Assembly: GCA_025980625.1 (NCBI GenBank)
Contig: JAICXG010000191.1
Span: forward strand, 1 to 5,390
DNA: 5,390 bases
Direction of reading: 5' to 3'
Source: Chthoniobacterales bacterium
Lineage (GTDB): Bacteria > Verrucomicrobiota > Verrucomicrobiia > Chthoniobacterales > UBA10450
Part shown: positions 1 through 5,390 of the stretch, one piece after another
Layout: every line of letters begins with the position of its first letter
Numbering within the stretch: the first letter of the stretch is position 1
Program-made: the position numbers and the translations under genes
Notes under the pieces: model-generated
Told to the model about the DNA's origin: nothing
Databases searched by the model: none
What the model saw: only the letters and a program-made list of their open reading frames with translations

Positions 1-35
1 CCGGCCAGATCAAGAACCAGCACGAGCGTTTTCAT
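1..35 (-). CDS. 5' end of a gene leaving the window; possible TRIC/UPF0126 membrane protein
   Basis: An ATG at 35-33 on the minus strand opens a frame reading MKTLVLVLDLAG before the window ends. It starts 9 bases after the stop codon of the small CxxC/CxxH protein, and a weak purine-rich AAGAAG overlaps that stop region and could serve as ribosome binding site. The hydrophobic start ending in LDLAG resembles the first transmembrane helix of TRIC/UPF0126 (YicG-like) proteins, which usually continue as GTFVFALSG. Only twelve residues are visible, so the family call is a guess; that a gene starts here is somewhat more likely. Confidence 0.3.
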   Translation of the reverse strand, partial: MKTLVLVLDLA

Positions 36-44
36 CGCTGCTTC

Positions 45-332
45 TTAGCCTGAGGATGCGGCGAGGGAAAGCCAGGCCTTCGCACTGACGAGCAGTGTTT
101 CCACGCCGGTCTGCAAAGTAGGATGAATTACCGGCACAAAGCGAGGATTCTGGTTCGTGGGAATCTCCTGAACTTTCCCAGCGGCTTTCGCCTTCGCATA
201 GACATCTGGATCAGAGTGCCGCCGACAAACCAGAAAACCGACGGCACGCCCCATTCCGCGCCGAATGAACCAAAGTCTTCGCTCGCCGATGTCGGCTGCC
301 TCGTTAGGCTGGTTGCAAGGATAGCAACACAA
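45..332 (-). CDS. Small CxxC/CxxH protein of unknown function, start uncertain
   Basis: I do not recognise this 95-residue protein. It carries two metal-ligand-like pairs, C3-x2-C6 (CYPC) and C36-x2-H39 (CRRH), separated by about 30 residues rich in Arg and Trp, as in a small zinc-binding fold. The C-terminal half (VYAKAKAAGKVQEIPTN onwards) has no transmembrane segment. Codon choice looks like ordinary coding DNA. The only start codon in frame is TTG at 332, with no good ribosome binding site, yet the open frame runs further upstream to about 400 without an ATG or GTG. It may therefore be a 5'-truncated gene fused next to the dehydrogenase remnant, or it may use a weak start. It ends 9 bases before the next gene on the same strand, which suggests co-transcription. 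Zinc binding is inference from spacing alone. Confidence 0.45.
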   Translation of the reverse strand: MCCYPCNQPNEAADIGERRLWFIRRGMGRAVGFLVCRRHSDPDVYAKAKAAGKVQEIPTNQNPRFVPVIHPTLQTGVETLLVSAKAWLSLAASSG

Positions 333-388
333 ATTCTCACCATTCCCCGCGGCGATGATTGGAGACCCAGCGATACATGCCCAGTATC

Positions 389-705
389 CTGTCCCGTCAT
401 GTAATCCGAATCAGGCTCGGCGAGATATGAGACAAGCGCGCCCACATCCTCCGGCGTCTTTGCTCGGCCAAGCGCGATGCTCCCGACAAATTTTTGTAGT
501 TCTCGCCGATCTTCGCGCCGCTTACTTCGAGCCATGCGCCATTCGATCGCGATCCACATGTCGGTAGCCACGACTCCCGGAAAGCAGGCGTTCACCGTGA
601 TGCCGCTGCGGGCCGCGAACTTGGTCGCACAATAAACTCCGAGAAGCGAGAAACGCTCATGGCCGGCGATCGATCCCGCACGAGCGCGACCTTTCCATTG
701 ATGCT
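389..705 (-). pseudogene. Decayed short-chain dehydrogenase/reductase (acetoin or diol dehydrogenase-like)
   Basis: Three blocks of a classical SDR survive in order. Block 1 (705-679) reads SINGKVALV, the usual first strand before the TGxxxGIG nucleotide motif. Block 2 (about 673-611), in a different frame, reads SIAGHERFSLLGVYCATKFA and holds the catalytic YxxxK pair. Block 3 (about 605-389) reads GITVNACFPGVVATDMW, then IALGRAKTPEDVGALVSYL and DSDYMTGQ, typical of the C-terminal half. From memory of intact members (about 258 residues), roughly 135 codons covering the NAD(P)-binding motif and NNAG region are missing between blocks 1 and 2, with a frame change at the junction. About 12 codons are missing between blocks 2 and 3, and the final residues after MTGQ are replaced. 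No start codon lies in frame: a TGA shared with the upstream gene immediately precedes block 1. It cannot make a working enzyme. The butanediol/acetoin subgroup is suggested by the GVYCATKF and IALGR motifs, with moderate certainty. Confidence 0.82.
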
Positions 706-711
706 GATCGC

Positions 712-1095
712 TCAACCTTCTGCGGTTTGATCTTCCTGGGCGGCTTCCACCATTTGATCGTGCGCCGCTTCGTCCACTCCGCGCCTCACCAGTCGCTCGT
801 CGATGAGCGCTTCGTCCTTGGGCGAGACGCGCGCAATCTCTCTACCGCTTTCGCCGGGAATGGAACCGCGCTCGCTCAATGAGGCGCCGATCTCGTCCGG
901 CTCGCGGCTCGATGGCATCCCGGTCAACTCAACTCGCGCCTGTTCCCAATCGGCCTCGGTGAACCGATCTGGATTTCGCTCATCGACGAGCGCAATCTCA
1001 CGCGCCCGTTGTTCCACCATCTCGGGCGTCGGCACCCCGAGCTCAGTTTCGCGGCCGGAAAGATCGCCGATAGGAGTCTGCGGTTTCGTGTTCAT
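712..1095 (-). CDS. Acidic hypothetical protein, weakly DUF2934-like
   Basis: A 127-residue soluble protein with no cysteine, no signal peptide and no membrane segment. Residues 23-59 (PTPEMVEQRAREIA through DWEQARVELTG) form a likely two-helix unit whose spacing of RAREIA and DWxQARxEL recalls small DUF2934-type proteins, common in Gram-negative soil bacteria; the match is loose and I do not claim membership. The rest is rich in Glu, Asp, Arg and Ser and is probably largely disordered. I chose the ATG at 1095 (MNTKPQT); an upstream in-frame ATG at 1125 would add ten residues (MGHRAFVFIG) of different character. Neither start has a clear Shine-Dalgarno site. The stop codon lies 6 bases before the first surviving codons of the dehydrogenase remnant, so the two were probably once one transcription unit. 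Function unknown. Confidence 0.6.
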   Translation of the reverse strand: MNTKPQTPIGDLSGRETELGVPTPEMVEQRAREIALVDERNPDRFTEADWEQARVELTGMPSSREPDEIGASLSERGSIPGESGREIARVSPKDEALIDERLVRRGVDEAAHDQMVEAAQEDQTAEG

Positions 1096-1351
1096 ACCAA
1101 TGAAAACGAAAGCGCGATGTCCCATGCGTGTTCACAAATGGCAATCGCATGAAAAGAACTCCACCCGGAAAGCGGTCTTCAGCCGTTTTAGTTAGACCGA
1201 ACAATGGACAATCAAGCGCAGGAAACGCGGGCGGAGATGCAAAAATCTGCTCGCTCAAACAAGAAGAATGGCGAGGCGAGAATCAACCGAAACCTGAAGC
1301 CTCCTTTCGCGAACGAAAGGACAAGCACCCCGCCCGTGAAATTCTAACCCC
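1096..1351. other. Divergent intergenic region between the acidic protein and baeRF genes
   Basis: These 256 bases lie between two divergently transcribed genes and should contain both promoters. No consensus sigma-70 promoter stands out by eye. Apart from the hairpin at 1302-1321, the notable content is a plus-strand open frame (1128-1355, 75 codons) whose TGA overlaps the ATG of the baeRF gene as ATGA. Its basic, low-complexity product has no recognised domain or ribosome binding site, so I do not call it a gene. Confidence 0.5.
1302..1321 (+). promoter_or_regulatory. Perfect 8-bp hairpin in the leader of the baeRF gene
   Basis: The arms TCCTTTCG (1302-1309) and CGAAAGGA (1314-1321) pair perfectly around a CGAA tetraloop. 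The 3' arm contains the only Shine-Dalgarno-like stretch (GAAAGGA) before the ATG at 1352, though it lies 30 bases upstream, too far for normal initiation. There is no T-run after it on either strand, so it is unlikely to be an intrinsic terminator. It may be an mRNA structure, an inverted-repeat operator, or chance. Confidence 0.35.
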
Positions 1352-2485
1352 ATGAACTCACTCCTTCACGACTATGCTACTGGCGTTCTCAGGAATCCGG
1401 AGCCGCCCTGTCTATCGCTATATCAGCCTACGCATCGGCATCATCCGGATAATCAGCAGGACCCGATTCGCTTTCGTAATTTGCTGAAGGCGCTCGAGCA
1501 ATCGCTGCGGGAAAGTTATCCGGCGCAGGATGCGCGCGCGCTTCTGCGGCAATTCGAGGATCTCGCGCAGGATCGCGCTTTCTGGAATTGCACCCTCGGC
1601 GGCCTGGCCGTGCTCGCCGCGCCGGGCGTGTTCCACGTTTACAACCTGCCGCGCTCCGTGCCCGAATTGGCCGTGGTCGCAGATAGTTTCCACATCAAAC
1701 CGCTCATCCGCTTCGTGCAATCAGCCGACCGCTATCACGTCCTCGGGGTGAGCCGGCAAAAGATCAGCTTTTTTGAAGGAAATCGGGACGCGTTGGAGGA
1801 AGTGGATCTGGACCCGGCGGTTCCGCGCATACCGAGCGAAGCGCCGCGCGGGGAAGCGAAAGAATTTCACCTTTCGGCCTGGGCGTCCTCAGCCGGCAGC
1901 CCTGGAGTGCACTATAGCGAAGGCTCGAAATCTAACATCGAGGACAATGCGGCAACGCGGTTTCTGCGCGCGGTCGATCGTGCGATCTTGGAACATTACT
2001 CGCGCCCGGTGCGGTTGCCGCTGATCCTCGCGGCGCTGCCGGAAAACCAAAGCTTCTTCCGCGCGATCAGCCGGAATCCTTTCTTGCTCCCCGATGGAGT
2101 GGATATGCACCCCGACGCGATGTCGCGCAATGATCTGCGCGAGCGGGCGTGGCGCAGGATGGAGCCTCATTACCGCGCGCGCCTCGCTGGCCTCATCGAA
2201 ATGTTTGCGGCCGCGCGTTCCAAAGAGTTGGGCGACGATGATGTCGAGCGGGTCGCCGCGAGCGCCGCCGCAGCTCGCGTGGGAACGTTGCTGACAGAAG
2301 CGGATCGTCATATTCCTGGCCGCATCAATCCCGAGACTGGCGAAGTTAGTCTCGGCGGCGACGCGGTGGACGATGTGCTGGATGACTTGGCGGAACTCGT
2401 GCTGAAGAACGGCGGCCAAGTGGTGATTGTGCCTAACGAGCATATGCCGACACAAACAGGCGTCGCAGCGATCTATCGCTTCTAG
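1352..2485 (+). CDS. Bacterial archaeo-eukaryotic release factor homologue (baeRF, family 3-like)
   Basis: This 377-residue cytoplasmic protein matches the baeRF group, bacterial relatives of aRF1/eRF1 and Pelota. Visible landmarks in order: SLYQPTHR at 22-29 and QQDPIRFRNLL at 35-45, the N-terminal signature I associate with family 3; a first domain to about 145 (DRAFWNCTLGGLAVLAAPG, ADSFHIKPL, YHVLGVSRQKISFFEG); a middle RNase H-like domain about 150-300 with AATRFLRAVDRAI at 200-212; and an L30e-like C-terminal domain about 300-377 ending VPNEHMPTQTGVAAIYRF. In eRF1 the middle domain bears the GGQ peptide-release loop. Here the equivalent loop near 187-196 reads HYSEGSKSNI, so canonical release activity is not expected. 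Members of the wider group, such as Balon, bind stalled or hibernating ribosomes; a ribosome or tRNA role here is inference. The start fits the family's usual spacing to the PTHR motif, but no Shine-Dalgarno precedes it. The gene converges on the ClsC gene, 66 bases away. Confidence 0.85.
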   Translation: MNSLLHDYATGVLRNPEPPCLSLYQPTHRHHPDNQQDPIRFRNLLKALEQSLRESYPAQDARALLRQFEDLAQDRAFWNCTLGGLAVLAAPGVFHVYNLPRSVPELAVVADSFHIKPLIRFVQSADRYHVLGVSRQKISFFEGNRDALEEVDLDPAVPRIPSEAPRGEAKEFHLSAWASSAGSPGVHYSEGSKSNIEDNAATRFLRAVDRAILEHYSRPVRLPLILAALPENQSFFRAISRNPFLLPDGVDMHPDAMSRNDLRERAWRRMEPHYRARLAGLIEMFAAARSKELGDDDVERVAASAAAARVGTLLTEADRHIPGRINPETGEVSLGGDAVDDVLDDLAELVLKNGGQVVIVPNEHMPTQTGVAAIYRF

Positions 2486-2551
2486 TTAGGTAAGTCCGCG
2501 AGATATCCTTTCGTGGCTCCGAGTATTGGTCTCCACAGATATTGTCGTAGT

Positions 2552-4117
2552 TCACAAGAGCCAGTCGATGGGCAGGAGCGAGAGGCACCAGACCGCCGCG
2601 CGCTGCCAGATGCTCGTGTTCGGGCTCCGGTCATATCGAATCTCTTTCGAGCCGCGCCGCTCGATCCAGTACAACTTTCCAGCTTTCGAGAGACGCACTT
2701 CGTAGGAATTCGCGGGAATGCTTTCTCTGAAGGCGTGTTCGATCGTTTGCGCCAGCACTGGACTATCAATCACAAAGCCCAACTCGGTGTTTAGCTTTCG
2801 CGACCGCGGATCGAAGTTGAACGAACCGACAAAGAAGCGAGCGCGGTCGACGGAAAAGGTTTTCGCATGCAAACTCGATCCGGAGCTGCCGAACAAGCCG
2901 GCAGCACTTTTGTGCTCTTCGCTTCGTGGTGACAAGGGGCGCATTTCGTACAGGGTGATGCCGGCCTGGAGCAATGACTTCCTATGCTTCGCGTAGCCGG
3001 AGTAAACATAAGGCCCATCTGAGGCCTGGAGTGAGTTAGTCAGCACTTTGACTTTCACTCCGTGCTTTGCCAGAGAAACGAAGGAGTTCACCCCTGTCGT
3101 GGTCGGAACAAAATAGGCGGCGACCAGTTCCAGGTCTGTCGCGGGTTCGCCGATTACTTCGTCCAATTGATGCGGAAAGAGACTTTCCGGAGCAGCCCGC
3201 CCGAGTCCTTTCGCCGGGTCATCGCTGATCATATGGGTCGGTGCCCATTCCAAGCCGAGATGCCGCGCCACCAAGTCGCGCACGAAAGGAGAATCATGCA
3301 ATGCCGTTGTGTAAGCGACCGCCGCGCGATCGTGCGCCACCGCCGCCGCGGCGGCCGCAATCTCCGAGATCTGCGCGGGATCGACCGGCGCGATGATCCG
3401 ATCCACCGGGTAAGATGAAGCACTCGCCCAGTAGCGATCGAAATCTTTCGAGACGTCGTGCACCACGGGACCGACTGTCATAACGTCGAGATCGACAAAG
3501 AGCAGGCCCTCCGTCGCGCCGAAGTATTCATCGCCAACATTACGGCCACCGATAATCGTTGCCTGGCTATCGGCCGTGAATGACTTGTTGTGCATGCGTC
3601 GATTGGCCCGGAAAAAATCGGTCAGGTAACCGATGCGCGGCTTGCGAACGACGAATGGGTTAAAGAGCCGGACCTCGATATTGGGATGGGAATCAAGCGC
3701 CGCGAGTGTCCGGTCGAGACCGGAAGTGTTGTTGTCATCGAGCAGCAGCCGCACGCGGACGCCGCGCTCCGCCGCCGCGCGCAAGGCATCGAAGAGCAGC
3801 GTGCCGGTCATGTCTTTTTCCCAGATGTAATACTGCACATCGAGGGTGCGCTCGGCCGCCTCGGCCAGTTGCATACGCGCCGCGAACGCATCCTGCGAGT
3901 TGGCGAGCGGATAAATTCCCGAAAGACCCGGATGCGCCGCGGCCAGCGGAGCGATCGACCTTCCAAGCCGCGTGTCGTTCGTATCAAACAAAGCGGTCGA
4001 AATGCTGCGGCCTTTGAGCGACGGCAGTGGCGTGCATTTCGCAATCACGAACAGCGTCAGGCACACTGCCGCGATGCAGATCGCGATCCATTTAATTACT
4101 TTAAGCAAGCGAGCCAT
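2552..4117 (-). CDS. clsC: Cardiolipin synthase ClsC-like, phospholipase D superfamily
   Basis: A 521-residue phospholipase D-fold enzyme closely resembling Escherichia coli ClsC (YmdC) along its length. Residues 8-26 form one hydrophobic helix, likely an inner-membrane anchor. Then come DAFAARMQLAEAAERTLDVQYYIW (76-99) and RVRLLLDDNN (121-130). The first HKD motif has H176, K178 and D183 (RMHNKSF, followed by GGRNVGDEYF). SDDPAKG (298-304) and AYFVPTTTGV (334-343) follow. The second HKD has H417, K419 and D424 (SLHAKTF, followed by GSFNFDPRS). The C-terminus LLPIDWLL matches the ClsC ending. In E. coli, ClsC makes cardiolipin from phosphatidylglycerol and phosphatidylethanolamine and works with YmdB; no YmdB gene is in this window. 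Both active-site motifs are intact. Relative to E. coli, an alanine-rich stretch (253-260) lies between the two catalytic halves. The ATG at 4117 places the anchor correctly, though no clear ribosome binding site precedes it. Confidence 0.93.
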   Translation of the reverse strand: MARLLKVIKWIAICIAAVCLTLFVIAKCTPLPSLKGRSISTALFDTNDTRLGRSIAPLAAAHPGLSGIYPLANSQDAFAARMQLAEAAERTLDVQYYIWEKDMTGTLLFDALRAAAERGVRVRLLLDDNNTSGLDRTLAALDSHPNIEVRLFNPFVVRKPRIGYLTDFFRANRRMHNKSFTADSQATIIGGRNVGDEYFGATEGLLFVDLDVMTVGPVVHDVSKDFDRYWASASSYPVDRIIAPVDPAQISEIAAAAAAVAHDRAAVAYTTALHDSPFVRDLVARHLGLEWAPTHMISDDPAKGLGRAAPESLFPHQLDEVIGEPATDLELVAAYFVPTTTGVNSFVSLAKHGVKVKVLTNSLQASDGPYVYSGYAKHRKSLLQAGITLYEMRPLSPRSEEHKSAAGLFGSSGSSLHAKTFSVDRARFFVGSFNFDPRSRKLNTELGFVIDSPVLAQTIEHAFRESIPANSYEVRLSKAGKLYWIERRGSKEIRYDRSPNTSIWQRAAVWCLSLLPIDWLL

Positions 4118-4301
4118 CAGTTGGTTTGTGATGCCAAGCTACGCTGCGTTGCAAGCGTGTGACAGCTATGCGGAAGAACGGGCGAAAGGTCACCGTCTCC
4201 TGGCGCTGACTCTTCACACAGCGTCGATCAGAACTGGATCTTTCTAATGCGTCGTTGTGACATCAACAGTCGCGGATCACCACGCCGCTTCAGTCGCGAA
4301 A
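4118..4301. other. Intergenic region between the stress protein and ClsC genes
   Basis: These 184 bases separate two minus-strand genes. They are long enough to hold a promoter for the ClsC gene, so the two genes need not share a transcript. I found no convincing -35/-10 pair, no strong terminator hairpin with a T-run, and no RNA gene. The octamer CAGTCGCG occurs twice, near 4266 and 4291, which may be chance. Confidence 0.4.
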
Positions 4302-5351
4302 TCAGGTGTGCCCTTTGTTTGCACTTTTCCCCGCTGCGCGGTTTGGCACCACGAGCACCGGGCACGGCGCATGGCGCACGATGCGCTCTGCGGTGCTTCC
4401 GATGAACACACGTTGCAGTCCTGTGCGGCCATGCGTCGAGGTGATGATCAGGTCGACATCCTCCTGCGCCACGTAATCGCTGATCTGCTCAACCGGCGAA
4501 CCGAAGCCGATCTCGGTCTCGATCTCGCTGCCTTTTCCAGAAACTTCTTCGCGCAGCTGCTCCATTTCTTCTTTGGCGTAGTCCTGCTGGATCGCGATGA
4601 GGTTCGGCACTTCACGCGCGGTATATTCATTTCCGAGTACGTAGGCGGGGACAAAGACGGAATGGAAAACCAGGACGCGCGCGCGGAATTCCCGCGCGAA
4701 ACGCATCGCGTACTCCAATCCAAGCCGCGAGTTTTCGGAGAAATCGACCGGGACCAGGATCTTGCGAAACTGAAGAGGAGTGCGTCCGCGACGGGCGCGT
4801 TGTTTTACTGAGGCAGCTTCCTTTTCGCGCACGACCAGGACTGGACAAGGCGCATTGCGCACCACCTCTTCCGTCGTGCTGCCGAGAAAAGCACGCTTGA
4901 TCCCGGTGTGCCCGCGCGTTGCAATTGCGATTAGACCTGGGTTCGTGACGCGAGCGACTGCGTTAATTTCATCCGCTATCTTGCCGATCCGAACAGTGTA
5001 GGGCTTTGGTCGCGCCGAAAGGGAAGACTCCGCCGCCAAATCTGCGAGCCGCTTCCTGGCATTCGCCGCTACTTCTTTTGCGAATATTAACCAGCTCCCA
5101 TGTCTCAGGCGAGACGCGGCTGGCGGCGGGATAACATGCACAAGGTGCAACTTTGCCCCGAGTCTTTTGCCAAGCAGTTTCGCGAATCGTAACGCCTTGA
5201 ACGACTCGGATGAAAAATCGATCGGGACGAGAACCGTGCGAAGCGTGATTGCTTTCGTTGGCGCGCGGGAGCGTGGTTTGCCCGGCCTTGCTCTTTGCGG
5301 AATGGCTCCGCCTTCGCCTTCCCAGCGCGCGATCGCGCGATCAATATTCAT
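4302..5351 (-). CDS. Tandem-domain universal stress protein (UspA family)
   Basis: A 349-residue cytoplasmic protein with two complete Usp domains, numbered from the ATG at 5351. Domain 1 (about 38-175) opens with TVLVPIDFS (D45) and ends with the ATP-loop pattern G147-x9-G157-S158 (RGHTGIKRAFLGST) and APCPVLVV. Domain 2 (about 195-336) opens with KILVPVDFS (D203) and has G308-x9-G318-S319 (HGRTGLQRVFIGST) and again APCPVLVV. In both, the first glycine of the G-x2-G-x9-G-S/T motif is replaced (Ala in domain 1, Ser in domain 2), but the Gly-x9-Gly-Ser part that holds the phosphates is kept, so nucleotide binding is plausible. A basic linker joins the domains. The N-terminal 37 residues precede the first Usp strand and begin MNIDRAIARWEGEGGA. 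I chose ATG 5351 because that motif looks like a natural start; an in-frame ATG at 5384 would add eleven residues and the frame stays open to the window edge. Such proteins bind ATP and support survival in stress; the partner here is unknown. Confidence 0.92.
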   Translation of the reverse strand: MNIDRAIARWEGEGGAIPQRARPGKPRSRAPTKAITLRTVLVPIDFSSESFKALRFAKLLGKRLGAKLHLVHVIPPPAASRLRHGSWLIFAKEVAANARKRLADLAAESSLSARPKPYTVRIGKIADEINAVARVTNPGLIAIATRGHTGIKRAFLGSTTEEVVRNAPCPVLVVREKEAASVKQRARRGRTPLQFRKILVPVDFSENSRLGLEYAMRFAREFRARVLVFHSVFVPAYVLGNEYTAREVPNLIAIQQDYAKEEMEQLREEVSGKGSEIETEIGFGSPVEQISDYVAQEDVDLIITSTHGRTGLQRVFIGSTAERIVRHAPCPVLVVPNRAAGKSANKGHT

Positions 5352-5390
5352 AACTGCTGCCGGCAAGGTTGGAGTTTTCCGCATCCGAGA

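Noticed and set aside
1043..1258. 71-codon minus-strand frame upstream of the acidic protein gene
   Set aside because: It overlaps the start of the acidic protein in another frame, has no recognised domain, and has no ribosome binding site.
1297..1318. Strong AAGGAGG motif on the minus strand near 1299-1305, suggesting a small minus-strand gene
   Set aside because: No ATG or GTG lies at a suitable spacing, and the nearest TTG opens a frame of only about 24 codons.
1889..2455. 188-codon minus-strand frame opposite the baeRF gene
   Set aside because: It lies entirely inside a well-supported plus-strand gene, has Arg/His-rich composition typical of an antisense shadow, and shows no domain.
2486..2551. 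Possible bidirectional terminator between the convergent baeRF and ClsC genes
   Set aside because: I found no stable hairpin followed by a T-run on either strand in these 66 bases.
2885..2916. Two overlapping hairpins (GCTGCCG/CGGCAGC and AGCAC/GTGCT) resembling alternative RNA structures
   Set aside because: They fall inside the coding region of the ClsC gene just before the second HKD motif, are short, and have no regulatory context.
4033..4041. Lipoprotein signal in the ClsC-like protein at C28
   Set aside because: The residues before the cysteine are I-A-K. Lysine at -1 does not fit the lipobox, so a plain membrane anchor is more likely.
3590..4162. 190-codon plus-strand frame opposite the ClsC gene
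   Set aside because: It mirrors the strongly supported synthase gene and has the Arg-rich composition of a shadow frame.
4257..4811. 184-codon plus-strand frame opposite the second Usp domain
   Set aside because: It is antisense to conserved Usp motifs, with no recognisable fold and no ribosome binding site.

Overview
The window looks like chromosomal DNA from a moderately GC-rich Gram-negative, probably soil-type bacterium. Verrucomicrobiota (Chthoniobacter-like) is my best guess from the style of the proteins, but this is an impression and no phylogenetic marker is present. There is no tRNA, rRNA, CRISPR array, insertion sequence or phage gene. The best-supported genes form a small set themed on stress, envelope and translation, and they belong to known families.

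Left part (1-1125, all on the minus strand). The window opens with the first 12 codons of a gene running off the left edge. They read MKTLVLVLDLAG, which resembles the start of the TRIC/UPF0126 membrane family. Nine bases upstream of it ends a small CxxC/CxxH protein of unknown function (45-332). Next comes the wreck of a short-chain dehydrogenase gene (about 389-705), which keeps three blocks of homology but has lost its start codon, most of the Rossmann fold, a second internal block and its C-terminus. Next is an acidic, cysteine-free protein of about 127 residues (712-1095), whose stop codon lies 6 bases before the first surviving dehydrogenase codons.

Middle (1096-2485). A 256-base divergent intergenic region, which includes a perfect 8-bp hairpin, leads into a plus-strand gene for a bacterial homologue of archaeo-eukaryotic release factor 1 (baeRF, most like family 3). 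It lacks the GGQ motif. Members of the wider group include ribosome-associated and hibernation-type factors.

Right part (2552-5351, minus strand). A ClsC/YmdC-type cardiolipin synthase with two intact HKD motifs converges on the baeRF gene. Upstream of it, in the same direction and 184 bases away, is a tandem two-domain universal stress protein with a short unusual N-terminal extension. A stress protein, a phospholipid-remodelling enzyme and a ribosome-directed factor side by side suggest a stationary-phase or stress neighbourhood. This is inference from gene content only; no shared regulatory site was found.

I found no strong case for a wholly new system. The points most worth a second look are the small CxxC/CxxH protein abutting the dehydrogenase remnant, the layered decay of that dehydrogenase, the leader hairpin before the baeRF gene, and the N-terminal extension of the stress protein.
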